Below, piece after piece: positions 7,686 to 17,057 of a DNA stretch of 64,000 nt (position 1 is its first letter; the number at the start of each line of letters is the position of its first letter). The translations under genes and the position numbers were made by a program. Under the pieces are notes generated by a model that saw nothing but the letters and a program-made list of their open reading frames with translations, was not told the origin of the DNA and did not search any database. The stretch is from Dyella_B jejuensis (lineage in GTDB: Bacteria > Pseudomonadota > Gammaproteobacteria > Xanthomonadales > Rhodanobacteraceae): assembly GCF_044904675.1 (NCBI RefSeq), contig NZ_JADIKJ010000005.1:143284-207283 (forward strand), in the 5' to 3' direction.

Positions 7686-10487
7686 ATGAAGACAGGGAAG
7701 CACGGGCACCAGGGATACAGGGTGCTGGCGCTGGCATGCGCGGCGGCGTTGGGATGCACGAGTGCGTTTGCGCAGGACAACCCAACGAAAGAAGAGACAG
7801 GGCCGACAAAAAAACTCGCAACGGTAACGGTCACCGGCTCGCTCATCCCGCAAGCGCAGATTGAAACGGCAACACCAACTACCACGATCACCGCTGCACA
7901 AATGAAAGCCAATGGGTTTTCCACGGTTGCTGACGCACTTCAACAATCCTCGTTCGCCAGCGGCAGTACCCAGGGACCACAAGACACCAATAGTTTTACG
8001 CCTGGCGCCCAGACGCTAAGCATGTTCGGCTTGCCAGTCGGTTATGTGAAGTACCTGATCGACGGCCGTCCAATGGGTAGTTTTCCGAGCCTTTACAACG
8101 GCAGCGAGACATTCAACAACTTAAGCAGCATTCCAACGGAGATGGTCGATCATATCGACATCCTCCCGGGCGGCCAGTCCTCGCTTTACGGCTCTGACGC
8201 CATTGCCGGCGTCGTCAATATAATTTTGAAGAAAAAACTCGATGCTCCAGTAATCGACGCACGCTATGGCTGGACCACTGGTGGTGGCGGCGTGGATAAG
8301 CGCCTTAGCTTCGCCGATAGCCTCCAGACCGGAAGCCTCAACATCATCGCTGGATTGCAATTGGAAAGCACCAAGCCAATCTGGGCTTATGATCGCCCCC
8401 TGACCTCGACTGTGGTGCAACACGGCACCACGCCCCCCACGGCAAGCCGCGACTATTTGGTCTACAGCGCCACGGCTGAAAGTAACGGGTATTACATGCT
8501 GGATCCAAATCAATGCTCGCGCGTAGCTAGCCAATATGGCGGAACTGAAGGTTTGCGCCATCGGGTAAACAGCGGCGACTTCTGCGGTTCGTTCTATTCC
8601 CCCGGCTACAGCACTCTGGCAAACGACACCAGGACTGCCCAGGGTTACACGCACGCCACATATGACGTCAATGAAAACATGCAACTCTATGGGGACTTTC
8701 TCTATAGCTACCAGCAAGAAAAATTCACGGCTGGTCCGGCCACGAATTGGTGGGGAACATCGCCCAGCTATGGCGCCTTCTACGATCCGAACCTGGATGA
8801 TTTCGTCAACACGCAAAGAGCATTTGCTCCGGAGGAAGTTGGCGGCTACAACTCAATCATGAGCAAGACGATCGAAAACACCTACATGCTCACCTTGGGC
8901 GCCAAAGGTGGCATCGGTTCGTCAAACTGGGACTATGACGCCAGCCTTACCCATTCGGATGACAAGCTTATCGAGCGGTCGTTTGCACGCTTCAAAGACC
9001 CTATGGAAGCTTATTTCGCCGAACACGTGCTCGGACCCAACCTGGGCCAGGATCCTTACGGCAATGGTTATGACACTTACGCCCCTAATTACGAAACTTT
9101 CTACACGCCGATATCGAATACCGACTTCCGTAGTTTTACCGGCTATACGGATACACGCAGCAAGAGCTGGGACAACCTGCTTCGAGCAGTCGTCACTAAT
9201 GCGTCACTTACGCAAATGCCCGGAGGCGATGCGGGCATTGCATTTTTGGTGGAGGCCGGCAACCAAGGCTGGGACTACTCACCCGACCCTCGCCTGTTGA
9301 ATGGCGATATATGGGGGACATCTTCGGTCTCCGGCGCAGGCCATCGGTCACGGTATGCCGCAACGACCGAATTGCGACTTCCGTTACTTGAGCAGTTAAC
9401 CATGGATGCCTCGGTTCGCTACGATGCTTATAACGTCGCGAATGCCACCGTCAGCAAACCCACTTACAACGTCGCCCTTGAGTACCGCCCTTTCGATACA
9501 TTACTTTTACGCGCCAAATATGGCTCTGCGTTCAAAGCACCATCGCTGTCCGATGAGTTCCAGGGTGAAAGTAGTAGCTATAGTTTTGCGCCGGACTACT
9601 ACAACTGCGCCAAACTTGGATTTAGCGCAAGCCAAGTAGGAAATTGTCCAACCAAATACAACAACGCTCAATTTATTACCACGCAGGCAGGCAATCCCCA
9701 GTTACAGCCCATCTCTGCCAAAGTATGGAGTTACGGCCTGGTTTGGTCGCCAGTTTCGCGCATGTCTGTGACCGCAGATATCTTGCACTGGAGCATCAAG
9801 AACGAAATCGAGCCGCAAGATCCAGTGAAACTTCTGCAGCAAGAGTCGTTATGCCGACTTGGTCAACTGGAAATTCAGTCTCCTACCTGCCTTGCCGCGC
9901 TGAACCAAATAAAGCGTGACGCACTTGGAAACATCACATCGATCTTTACCCCGAAGGTCAATGTCGCCAATGAACTCCTCGATGCTCTGGTGGTGGGATT
10001 CAACTACGGATTCAGTATAGGCGACGGCGGCAATGTCGCCCTCAGCGCCTCTTACAGCAATACCTTGAAGCACACTCTGCAACAATACGCTGGCGATCCA
10101 AGCATCGATTTGCTCCGGTCCCCGCTGTATAGCACCGATTTCAAAACAAAGGCGAACGCCTCCATTACATGGAACCTAAATCAATGGAGCGCCACGCTTT
10201 ACGGCAGTCGGCTTGGAAGTACGCCAAATTATTTGTCTACGCTGACTAACAACTACGGCACTCCAGGCTCAGGCAAATTGGCTCCATGGATGCTTTACAA
10301 CACAAGTGTGTCGTATAACCCGATAAGCAATCTTACGCTGTCGTTCCTGGTCAACAATTTATTCAACAAGATGCCACCTAGGGACGATAGCTATCCAGGC
10401 TATACGTCTGGCCCTTATAACTCCGGCAACTACAACGTTTACGGTCGCACGATGTACCTCGAGGCGACCTATAAATTTAAGAGATAG
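7686..10487 (+). CDS. TonB-dependent outer-membrane receptor (A/T-richer than its neighbours)
   Basis: The product has 933 residues. A signal peptide ends at about residue 29 (SAFAQ), a TonB-box-like LATVTVTGS follows at about 44-52, then the plug domain (IDGRPMGSF, VDHIDILPGGQSSLYGSDAIAGVVNIILKK) and a large beta-barrel. It imports an unknown ligand across the outer membrane using TonB energy; siderophore, sugar or other substrates cannot be told apart. The start is the ATG at 7686, which has GGGAG in place and yields the signal peptide. Codon use is visibly less GC-biased than in flanking genes, and the C-terminus (YLEATYKFKR) lacks the usual final aromatic residue, since two basic residues follow Phe. 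Both are signs of a divergent or transferred gene. Confidence 0.9.
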   Translation: MKTGKHGHQGYRVLALACAAALGCTSAFAQDNPTKEETGPTKKLATVTVTGSLIPQAQIETATPTTTITAAQMKANGFSTVADALQQSSFASGSTQGPQDTNSFTPGAQTLSMFGLPVGYVKYLIDGRPMGSFPSLYNGSETFNNLSSIPTEMVDHIDILPGGQSSLYGSDAIAGVVNIILKKKLDAPVIDARYGWTTGGGGVDKRLSFADSLQTGSLNIIAGLQLESTKPIWAYDRPLTSTVVQHGTTPPTASRDYLVYSATAESNGYYMLDPNQCSRVASQYGGTEGLRHRVNSGDFCGSFYSPGYSTLANDTRTAQGYTHATYDVNENMQLYGDFLYSYQQEKFTAGPATNWWGTSPSYGAFYDPNLDDFVNTQRAFAPEEVGGYNSIMSKTIENTYMLTLGAKGGIGSSNWDYDASLTHSDDKLIERSFARFKDPMEAYFAEHVLGPNLGQDPYGNGYDTYAPNYETFYTPISNTDFRSFTGYTDTRSKSWDNLLRAVVTNASLTQMPGGDAGIAFLVEAGNQGWDYSPDPRLLNGDIWGTSSVSGAGHRSRYAATTELRLPLLEQLTMDASVRYDAYNVANATVSKPTYNVALEYRPFDTLLLRAKYGSAFKAPSLSDEFQGESSSYSFAPDYYNCAKLGFSASQVGNCPTKYNNAQFITTQAGNPQLQPISAKVWSYGLVWSPVSRMSVTADILHWSIKNEIEPQDPVKLLQQESLCRLGQLEIQSPTCLAALNQIKRDALGNITSIFTPKVNVANELLDALVVGFNYGFSIGDGGNVALSASYSNTLKHTLQQYAGDPSIDLLRSPLYSTDFKTKANASITWNLNQWSATLYGSRLGSTPNYLSTLTNNYGTPGSGKLAPWMLYNTSVSYNPISNLTLSFLVNNLFNKMPPRDDSYPGYTSGPYNSGNYNVYGRTMYLEATYKFKR

Positions 10488-10503
10488 CCTTCCCTTCTGC
10501 ATA

Positions 10504-10530
10504 GGGCCCCGCACCGATGCGGGGCCTTTT
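10504..10530 (+). terminator. Rho-independent terminator of the receptor gene
   Basis: GGCCCCGCA (10505-10513) pairs with TGCGGGGCC (10518-10526) and is followed by TTTT, 17 bp after the receptor stop codon. Confidence 0.85.
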
Positions 10531-10617
10531 GTCCGTGTGCTTTGGATACTGAGCTTGATAGCCTGGAGAGGGCCCTCATGTTGTGCCTATTCGCGTGCTG
10601 AATGGTGTGCCAAGCGT

Positions 10618-11277
10618 ATGACTCATCGCCTCAAAATCGACTTCGTCTCCGACGTCGTCTGTCCCTGGTGCGCCATCGGCCTCAAGTCACTGGAGCAGGC
10701 CCTGCGAAAGCTTCAAGGCGAGTTGACGGCCGAGCTGCATTTCCAGCCTTTCGAGCTGAATCCGCAGATGAATCCGCAGGGCGAAGACGTCGCCGAGCAT
10801 CTGGCGCACAAGTACGGCAGTACGCCTGAGCAGATGGCAAAGAACCAGGACCATATCCGCCAACGCGGCTTGGAGGTCGGGTTTACCTTCAATATGGACA
10901 AGCGCAGCCGTATCTATAACACCTTCGATGCGCACCGCCTGTTGCATTGGGCCGAGCAGGAAGGGCGGCAGCACGCATTGAAGCTGGCGTTGCTGGAAGC
11001 CTATTTCACCAAAGGTGAGAACATCGCCTCGCACGCGGTGCTGGTGCGGGTTGCCGGCGAAGCTGGGCTCGATATTTCCCAGGCGCGGCAGGTACTGGAG
11101 AGCGGACGATATGCAGACGAAGTCCGCGCCCAGGAACGTTTTTACCAGGAACACGGCATTCGGGCGGTGCCTTCGGTGATTGTGAACGAACGCTACCTGA
11201 TCCAGGGCGGACAGCCGCCGGAGGCGTTCGAGCAAACCTTGCGACAGATAGCGACCGAAGCCGGCAAGGGCCAATAA
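10618..11277 (+). CDS. DsbA-family oxidoreductase, FrnE-like
   Basis: A 219-residue thioredoxin-fold protein with the active-site motif CPWC (Cys15-Cys18) right after the first strand, and the FrnE-type features GLEVGFTFNMDKRSRIYNTFDAHRLLHWA and a cis-Pro region AVPSVIVNERYLIQGGQ. No signal peptide is present, so it acts in the cytoplasm, unlike classical periplasmic DsbA. FrnE-like proteins have disulfide isomerase or polyketide-linked oxidoreductase roles in some organisms; here the substrate is unknown. The start MTHRLKIDFVSDVVC is the normal family N-terminus, so the upstream in-frame extension to 10537 is rejected. Confidence 0.9.
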   Translation: MTHRLKIDFVSDVVCPWCAIGLKSLEQALRKLQGELTAELHFQPFELNPQMNPQGEDVAEHLAHKYGSTPEQMAKNQDHIRQRGLEVGFTFNMDKRSRIYNTFDAHRLLHWAEQEGRQHALKLALLEAYFTKGENIASHAVLVRVAGEAGLDISQARQVLESGRYADEVRAQERFYQEHGIRAVPSVIVNERYLIQGGQPPEAFEQTLRQIATEAGKGQ

Positions 11278-11395
11278 AGCCGGTCGACACGACTGACGGC
11301 CGCACCAGCGCCGGCTCCCGGACCGGTCGGCTGCAAAAGGGGAATGCCGGATGGCGACGTGAGACAATCCACCCTCCCGTAACGCTCCGCCCCGC

Positions 11396-13051
11396 ATGCT
11401 GCGACTCACCGATATCAAGCTCCCGCTGGACCACGCCGAAGAGGCGCTGGCGGCGGCCATCCGCGCCCGGCTGAAGGTGGGCGCCGAGGCGATCCGTGGC
11501 TACAGCGTATTCCGGCGCGGCCATGATGCCCGCAAGCGCGGCGCGATCCAGCTCATCTATACCCTGGATGTGGACGTAGCGGACGAAACCCGGCTGCTGC
11601 AGCGCTTTGCGGACGACCCGCATGTACGGCCCACACCGGATACGAATTATCGTTTCGTCGCCAGGGCGCCCGCGCAGCTGCCACATCGGCCGGTGGTGGT
11701 CGGGCTTGGGCCGTGCGGCCTGTTCGCGGGGCTGATCCTGGCCCAGATGGGTTTTCGGCCGATCATCCTGGAGCGTGGCAAGGCGGTGCGCGAGCGCACC
11801 AGGGATACCTGGGACCTGTGGCGCAAGCGTAACCTGCATCCGGAGTCGAACGTGCAGTTCGGCGAGGGCGGCGCGGGTACGTTTTCGGATGGCAAGCTGT
11901 ATAGCCAGATTTCCGATCCGCATCATTACGGCCGCAAGGTACTCGTCGAATTCGTGCAGGCGGGCGCGCCGGAAGAAATCATCTATGTGAGCAAGCCGCA
12001 CATCGGCACCTTTCGCCTGGTGACGATGGTGGAGAACATGCGCCATACCATCGAATCGCTCGGTGGCGAAATCCGCTTCCAGCATCGCGTCGACGATATC
12101 GAGATCGAAACCGACGCGGACGGCGAGCGCCACGTGCGCGGCGTGGTGCTGGCGAACGGCGAACAGTTGCGCACCGATCACGTGGTGCTGGCGCTGGGCC
12201 ACAGCGCCCGCGACACTTTCGACATGTTGCATCGGCGCGGCGTATATCTGGAAGCCAAGCCATTCTCGATCGGCTTTCGCGTGGAGCATCCGCAATCGAT
12301 GATCGACCGTGCCCGATTCGGTCCGCAAGCGGGCCATCCGCTGCTCGGCGCGGCCGACTACAAGCTGGTGCACCATTGCCGCAATGGCCGCTCGGTCTAC
12401 AGTTTCTGCATGTGTCCGGGCGGTACGGTGGTGGCCGCGACCAGCGAACCCGGGCGCGTGGTGACGAACGGCATGAGCCAATATTCGCGCAACGAGCGCA
12501 ATGCGAACGCCGCTGTCGTGGTGGGTATCGATCCCAACGATTTCTTGCCGTATGACGGCAGCGGCAGTCCGCTCGCCGGCATCGCCTTGCAACGCCATTG
12601 GGAAAGCCGCGCGTTTGAACTGGGCGGCGGCAGTTACGAGGCGCCGGGACAACTGCTCGGCGATTTCCTGGCCGGCCGTGCATCGACCGCGTTCGGCGAG
12701 GTGCTGCCTTCCTACCAGCCTGGCGTGCGGCTCACCGACCTGGCCCAGGCGCTGCCTGGCTACGCCATCGAAGCGATCCGCGAGGCGATGCCGGCCTTTG
12801 ATCGCAAGATCAAGGGTTACGCGCGACCCGATGCCATTTTCACTGCCGTGGAAACGCGCACCTCATCGCCGGTTCGCGTTCGTCGCAATGAAAGTGATTG
12901 CCAAAGCCTCAACACGCGCGGCCTGTTTCCGGCCGGAGAAGGCGCGGGCTACGCCGGCGGCATTCTTTCGGCCGGTGTCGACGGCATCCGCGTCGCCGAA
13001 GCCGTGGCCTTGAGCATCGTCGGCATTCCGCAAGCGATCGATGCTCACTGA
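11396..13051 (+). CDS. FAD-dependent oxidoreductase of the COG2509 family
   Basis: The 551-residue protein begins with a small ferredoxin-like N-terminal domain (about residues 1-85) and then a Rossmann FAD-binding motif VVVGLGPCGLFAGLILAQMG leading to the acidic residue of ILERG. Later motifs NVQFGEGGAGTFSDGKLYS, FSIGFRVEHPQ, YSFCMCPGG and GEGAGYAGGILSAGVDGIRVAEA are characteristic of COG2509 uncharacterised flavoprotein dehydrogenases. The reaction is not known. The gene overlaps dinG by 11 bp, so the two are probably cotranscribed. Length is normal for the family. Confidence 0.88.
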   Translation: MLRLTDIKLPLDHAEEALAAAIRARLKVGAEAIRGYSVFRRGHDARKRGAIQLIYTLDVDVADETRLLQRFADDPHVRPTPDTNYRFVARAPAQLPHRPVVVGLGPCGLFAGLILAQMGFRPIILERGKAVRERTRDTWDLWRKRNLHPESNVQFGEGGAGTFSDGKLYSQISDPHHYGRKVLVEFVQAGAPEEIIYVSKPHIGTFRLVTMVENMRHTIESLGGEIRFQHRVDDIEIETDADGERHVRGVVLANGEQLRTDHVVLALGHSARDTFDMLHRRGVYLEAKPFSIGFRVEHPQSMIDRARFGPQAGHPLLGAADYKLVHHCRNGRSVYSFCMCPGGTVVAATSEPGRVVTNGMSQYSRNERNANAAVVVGIDPNDFLPYDGSGSPLAGIALQRHWESRAFELGGGSYEAPGQLLGDFLAGRASTAFGEVLPSYQPGVRLTDLAQALPGYAIEAIREAMPAFDRKIKGYARPDAIFTAVETRTSSPVRVRRNESDCQSLNTRGLFPAGEGAGYAGGILSAGVDGIRVAEAVALSIVGIPQAIDAH

Positions 13052-15143
13052 CGCCCTCAAGAACAGCATCCGCGATGCCTATGCGCGCGTGCGAGAAGGC
13101 CTGCCCGGCTTTCGCGCGCGGCCGGCGCAGTTGCGCATGATTGCCGAGGTCGCCAAGGCGCTGGCGCAACCGGGCGGCGCGGCGGTGATCGAAGCGCCTA
13201 CCGGCACCGGCAAGTCGATGGCTTACTTGATCGCCGGCGCGGAAGTGGCGCGAGCGCAGAAGAAAAAACTGCTGATCGCCACCGCCACGGTGGCATTGCA
13301 GGAACAGCTGGTGGAACGCGATATTCCGCTTTACCTGAAACTCAACGGCGGCGAGGCAAAGGTGGCCCTGGCCAAGGGCCGTGGCCGTTACTTGTGCCCG
13401 CGCAACCTGCGCATGGCCAGCGGCAGTCTTGGCGAAGGCGGCCAGATGGGCCTTGGCTTCGATGCCGATCTCGCACTGTGGAGCAAACCGCCGGCGGAGC
13501 GCGACAAACTGGTTTTGCGCAAGCTCACGGAGGCTTTCGACCACCACGAATGGAACGGCGACATGGATGCCGCGCCGGAAACGCCCGGCGACATGCTGCG
13601 CATCATGATCACCACCAGCGCGGGCGGTTGCACCAGCCGGCGTTGTGCGTATTTCATGGCATGCCCGTTCTTCGCCGCACGTCGCGCCGTGGCCGATGCG
13701 GACATCATCGTCGCCAATCAGGACCTGGTGCTGTCCGACCTCACGCTTGCCAGCGGCGAGGACAGCTGGGGCGGCGTGTTCCTGCCCAAGCCCGAAGAAA
13801 CCGTCTACGTATTCGACGAAGCGCATCACATGCCCGCCAAGACCATCGACCGCGGCGCCGCCGACGTGGCGCTGGGCATGGCGGTGCGGCAAATCAGCCG
13901 GCTTGGCCGGCAAGTGCATGCCGCCTATTCGCTGACCGACAAGGAAGTGATCGGCAAACTGACCCTCGACGTCGGTGACGAAAAACTGCAGGAACTGAGC
14001 GACGCGCTGGAAGGCCTGGAGAAGGAAATCCGCCAATCCTGGCTGCCCGATCCGGGCGAAACCGAACCGATGTATCGCGGTTCGATGGGGCAGTTGCCGG
14101 AAAACTGGGTGCACCACGCTACCTTGTTGCACGTCGCGACCACCGATATCCAGCGCTGGCTCACCGCGGTGCGCCGCACGGTTACCGAGATGAGCGAAGG
14201 CGGCCCGACGCAGGAAGCACTGTCGCGCGAACTGGGCATGGCATTGGAACGCATCGATCGCCAGGCCCGCACTTGGCGCGCATGGTCCAGCGACGATCCC
14301 GAGCATGCGCCGCCGCTTGCGCGATGGGTCACGCTGGCCAATGACCAGCAGCTGGTCTGCCATGCATCGGCGGTTTCGGCGGGCGCGTTGCTGCGCAATA
14401 TCCTGTGGGACAACGCCAGCGCCGCAGTGATGACTTCCGCCACATTGAGCGCGGGCGGTAATTTTCGCGGCTTTGCCGACGCGGTGGGTCTGCCGGACGA
14501 TGCGCTGACCGTGAGCCTGCCATCGCCTTTCGATCTCGGCACGCAGGCCCGGCTTGAAGTGCCGGCCTTGTCCGCGTTGCCGGACGCCCGCGAACAACAT
14601 ACCCAGGAGATTACTGATTGGCTCGCCACCCACCTCGATTGGGATGCGGGTAACCTGGTGCTATTTACCTCGCGCGCGAAACTCGAGCGCGTGCTGCAAC
14701 GCCTGCCGATCGACAAGGTACGCAAGGTGCGCGCACAAGGTTCGCTCGGCAAAACGCAATTGATTGCCGAACACACGGCCGCCATCGAAGCCGGCAAGGG
14801 CAGCACGCTGTTCGGGCTCGCTTCGTTTGGCGAAGGACTGGATCTTCCCGGCAAGCTGTGCGAGACCGTGGTCATCACGCAACTGCCGTTCGCAGTGCCT
14901 ACCGATCCGGTCGGCGCCACTTACGCCGAGTGGCTGGAATCGCGCGGGCGCAATCCGTTTCTGGAAGTCGCCGTGCCGGAGGCCACACGCCTGCTTACGC
15001 AGTACTGCGGACGACTGATCCGCAACGAGACGGATCGTGGCCGCATCGTATTGCTGGATCGCCGTGTCGTCACACGCCAATACGGCAGCCAGATGCTGAA
15101 AGCCCTGCCACCTTTCCAGCGCGTGATCGAGCGTACCGCATGA
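13041..15143 (+). CDS. dinG: ATP-dependent DNA helicase DinG
   Basis: A 700-residue superfamily 2 5'-3' helicase of the XPD/DinG type. Walker A is TGTGKS (residues 54-59), the Walker B box is DEAH (259-262), and four cysteines suited to an iron-sulfur cluster are Cys119, Cys197, Cys202 and Cys208. Helicase motifs V/VI appear as ASFGEGLDLPG and QYCGRLIRNETDRG. DinG unwinds R-loops and forked DNA and helps resolve replication-transcription conflicts. The start overlaps the preceding flavoprotein gene and the stop overlaps the next start by four bases, so a three-gene operon is likely. No obvious LexA box was found because there is no free upstream space. Confidence 0.95.
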   Translation: MLTDALKNSIRDAYARVREGLPGFRARPAQLRMIAEVAKALAQPGGAAVIEAPTGTGKSMAYLIAGAEVARAQKKKLLIATATVALQEQLVERDIPLYLKLNGGEAKVALAKGRGRYLCPRNLRMASGSLGEGGQMGLGFDADLALWSKPPAERDKLVLRKLTEAFDHHEWNGDMDAAPETPGDMLRIMITTSAGGCTSRRCAYFMACPFFAARRAVADADIIVANQDLVLSDLTLASGEDSWGGVFLPKPEETVYVFDEAHHMPAKTIDRGAADVALGMAVRQISRLGRQVHAAYSLTDKEVIGKLTLDVGDEKLQELSDALEGLEKEIRQSWLPDPGETEPMYRGSMGQLPENWVHHATLLHVATTDIQRWLTAVRRTVTEMSEGGPTQEALSRELGMALERIDRQARTWRAWSSDDPEHAPPLARWVTLANDQQLVCHASAVSAGALLRNILWDNASAAVMTSATLSAGGNFRGFADAVGLPDDALTVSLPSPFDLGTQARLEVPALSALPDAREQHTQEITDWLATHLDWDAGNLVLFTSRAKLERVLQRLPIDKVRKVRAQGSLGKTQLIAEHTAAIEAGKGSTLFGLASFGEGLDLPGKLCETVVITQLPFAVPTDPVGATYAEWLESRGRNPFLEVAVPEATRLLTQYCGRLIRNETDRGRIVLLDRRVVTRQYGSQMLKALPPFQRVIERTA

Positions 15144-15718
15144 GCATCATCCACCTGCGTGATTGTCCGGCCCTGCCCTGGAAGAACGGTATGGGCCGCA
15201 CCCGCGAGCTGGCCGTCCATCCGGCTGGCGCGGGCATCGACGATTTTCTATGGCGCGTCAGCGTGGCCGAGGTCGACAGCGCCGCGCCGTTCTCGCCGTT
15301 TCCCGGCATCGATCGCCATATCGCCCTGCTCGAAGGCGCGGGTTTCACCATGACGCTGGACGGCCAGCATGCGCACGCGCTGACCACGCCGTTCGCGCCA
15401 TTCGCGTTTCCCGGCGAAGCCCGGGTAGCGGCGCACCTGCACGGCGGCCCGACCCGCGATTTCAACCTGATGCTTCGTCGAGGCACGGTCCGCGGCGAGC
15501 TGGTGACGTGGGAAGAACCGGGACGACAGGTGGTCGATGACGCCGTGGCACTGCTTTACTGCGCACGCGGACCTATCGATACCGCCGAAGGACGCCTGCA
15601 CGCCGGGGATGCATGGCTCCCGGACCGGCTGACCGGTCGGGTCACCCTCGAGCCGGGCGCCCTGGCGCTCGTGGCGCGGGTCGAATCGGACGGGCGGCCG
15701 GGCCCTGCTTTTCCCTGA
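15140..15718 (+). CDS. HutD/Ves family cupin-like protein
   Basis: A 192-residue protein with the HutD/Ves signatures PALPWKNGMGRTRELAVHP, FLWRVSVAEV, and HLHGGPTRDFNLMLRRG. The family has a bicupin fold; Ves in E. coli is cold- and stress-linked, and HutD occurs with histidine-use genes, but no hut gene is present here. No metal site can be assigned with confidence. The start codon overlaps the dinG stop (ATGA), so it is cotranslated with dinG. Confidence 0.87.
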   Translation: MSIIHLRDCPALPWKNGMGRTRELAVHPAGAGIDDFLWRVSVAEVDSAAPFSPFPGIDRHIALLEGAGFTMTLDGQHAHALTTPFAPFAFPGEARVAAHLHGGPTRDFNLMLRRGTVRGELVTWEEPGRQVVDDAVALLYCARGPIDTAEGRLHAGDAWLPDRLTGRVTLEPGALALVARVESDGRPGPAFP

Positions 15719-15828
15719 CCGGAACACTCCGCTGCGCCGTGCCTTTTTCCACGGGTGCCGGTGGTCATCTACGCCCGGGCTGCCGGCTGCGCTACAGTCA
15801 ATACCTCCAAAAACATGAGGGACGCGCC

Positions 15829-16026
15829 ATGGTCGGCTTCCTGCTTTGGCTGTTGTTACTGGTGTTCTGCTGGCCGCTCGCATTGCTGGCGTTGGTGTTC
15901 TATCCGATCGTATGGCTGATGTTGCTGCCGTTGCGACTGGTCGGGATCACCGTAACGGCGGCGTTCGCGTTCCTTGGCGCGATGCTGATGCTGCCGGCGA
16001 GAGTATTGCGCGGCCGACCGGTGTGA
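15829..16026 (+). CDS. Small hydrophobic membrane protein, function unknown
   Basis: A 65-residue protein that is almost entirely two membrane helices (MVGFLLWLLLLVFCWPLAL... and a second GITVTAAFAFLGAMLML) with a short basic tail ending RGRPV. The start at 15829 is preceded by GAGGGACG; the frame upstream is open, but the added residues are not membrane-like and overlap the preceding gene. No family was recognised. Confidence 0.6.
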   Translation: MVGFLLWLLLLVFCWPLALLALVFYPIVWLMLLPLRLVGITVTAAFAFLGAMLMLPARVLRGRPV

Positions 16027-16068
16027 ACCCTCCATGCCACGCGCGCGCTTGATCGCGCGCACGTCGCC

Positions 16069-16665
16069 GTGACCGGAAAACCTTATTCGGCAGCCACTGA
16101 CCGCAATCGCCTTCCGATTGCGGCGGTCCTGCGCGAATGGCTTGCCGATCGGCGGCGCCTGCTGGAGATCGGCAGCGGCACCGGCCAGCATGCCGTGCAT
16201 ATCGCCGCCTTGCTGCCGCAGCTGGACTGGCAATGTTCGGATCGCGCGGCCTACTTGCCTGGCATCCGTCAGTGGCTGGACGAAGCAGCGCTTCCGAATA
16301 CGCCGCCGCCGCTTGAGCTCGACGTAATGGACGTATGGCCGTCCGAACGCTATGACGCCATCTTCAGCGCAAACACCCTGCACATCATGGCGTGGCCTGA
16401 AATCGAGCGCTGGTTCGCGCAACTGCCCACGGTCACGACCATGGATGCGTGTATGGCCATCTATGGTCCGTTCAACATCAATGGTGATTTCACCAGCGAA
16501 AGCAATGCGGCTTTCGATCGCGACTTGAAGCGGCGCGGTGCGCACATGGGCATTCGCGATGCCGGCGCGGTGGATGCGCTTGCAGCTGCCGCCGGATTCG
16601 GCCTGGTCGAGGACGTCGCGATGCCATCCAACAATCGCATGCGGCTGTGGCGGCGAAGCGGATAG
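16069..16665 (+). CDS. DUF938 SAM-dependent methyltransferase-like protein
   Basis: A 198-residue protein starting at a GTG. It shows the class I methyltransferase motif LLEIGSGTGQHAVHIA and the DUF938 signatures YDAIFSANTLHIMAW, IYGPFNINGDFTSESNAAFD and MGIRDAGAVDALAAAAGF. The substrate is unknown; the family resembles the UPF0585/METTL26 group. GTG is chosen because TGKPYSAATDRNR directly after it is the usual family N-terminus. Confidence 0.85.
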   Translation: MTGKPYSAATDRNRLPIAAVLREWLADRRRLLEIGSGTGQHAVHIAALLPQLDWQCSDRAAYLPGIRQWLDEAALPNTPPPLELDVMDVWPSERYDAIFSANTLHIMAWPEIERWFAQLPTVTTMDACMAIYGPFNINGDFTSESNAAFDRDLKRRGAHMGIRDAGAVDALAAAAGFGLVEDVAMPSNNRMRLWRRSG

Positions 16666-16776
16666 CGGCGTCTGCCTTTCGAACGTCGGAACATGCATCG
16701 GCCAAGCGATGGCGACCGGCACGGATGGGCTGTGCGTGTTTGCACAAGCAAGCATGTTCATCTCGCTTCAATGCCA

Positions 16777-16838
16777 CATCGTTGCGAGATTTGGCCCTCA
16801 CCTCAGTCCTCTCCCCGAAGGGGAGAGGAAGCGAAGAG
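16777..16838 (+). repeat. Composite palindromic repeat, 16.8 kb locus, copy 1
   Basis: The unit reads CATCGTTGCGAGATTTGG, then CCCTCACCTCAGTCC, then the palindromic core CTCTCCCC-gaa-GGGGAGAG and GAAGCGAAGAG. It matches the unit in the 5.0-5.5 kb gap and near 32.2 kb, and is repeated almost exactly 23 bases downstream. Confidence 0.8.
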
Positions 16839-16861
16839 CCCGTGCTAATGCTTCGATGTTG

Positions 16862-16925
16862 CATCGCTGCGAGATTGGCCCTCACCTCAGTCCTCTCCCC
16901 AAAAAGGGGAGAGGAAGCGAAGAGC
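16862..16925 (+). repeat. Composite palindromic repeat, 16.8 kb locus, copy 2
   Basis: A second direct copy that differs from the first mainly in a one-base shorter GAGATTGG and a longer core loop (CTCTCCCC-aaaaa-GGGGAGAG). With copy 1 it fills most of the 392-bp gap between the DUF938 and YchJ genes; no gene is seen there. Confidence 0.8.
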
Positions 16926-16940
16926 TTGGGTTCATGCCTG

Positions 16941-16990
16941 GCGAGCAAACGGCTCTCGGCGCAGGCCACGCCAATAGCGTGAACAGGCCC
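16941..16990 (+). repeat. 50-bp dispersed repeat (pair with 18464-18513)
   Basis: Begins GCGAGCAAACGGCTCTCGGC and ends GTGAACAGGCCC. Aligned without gaps to 18464-18513 it matches at about 40 of 50 positions. The tail (CGCGAATA...GAACAGGCCC) also recurs at 39611-39631. It is probably a small dispersed extragenic element. Confidence 0.55.
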
Positions 16991-17057
16991 AAGCAGCCCT
17001 TGCGCAGGAGGTGACCACGCATGAGGATGGACGCCTTAGCCATCGCCGGACGCAGCC

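Noticed and set aside
11006..12652. A 548-codon minus-strand open frame
   Set aside because: It is antisense to the COG2509 flavoprotein gene and to the end of the FrnE-like gene, and shows low-complexity His/Arg/Ala composition.
12909..14633. A 574-codon minus-strand open frame
   Set aside because: It lies antisense to dinG, which has clear helicase and iron-sulfur motifs; the frame has no start signal or family features.
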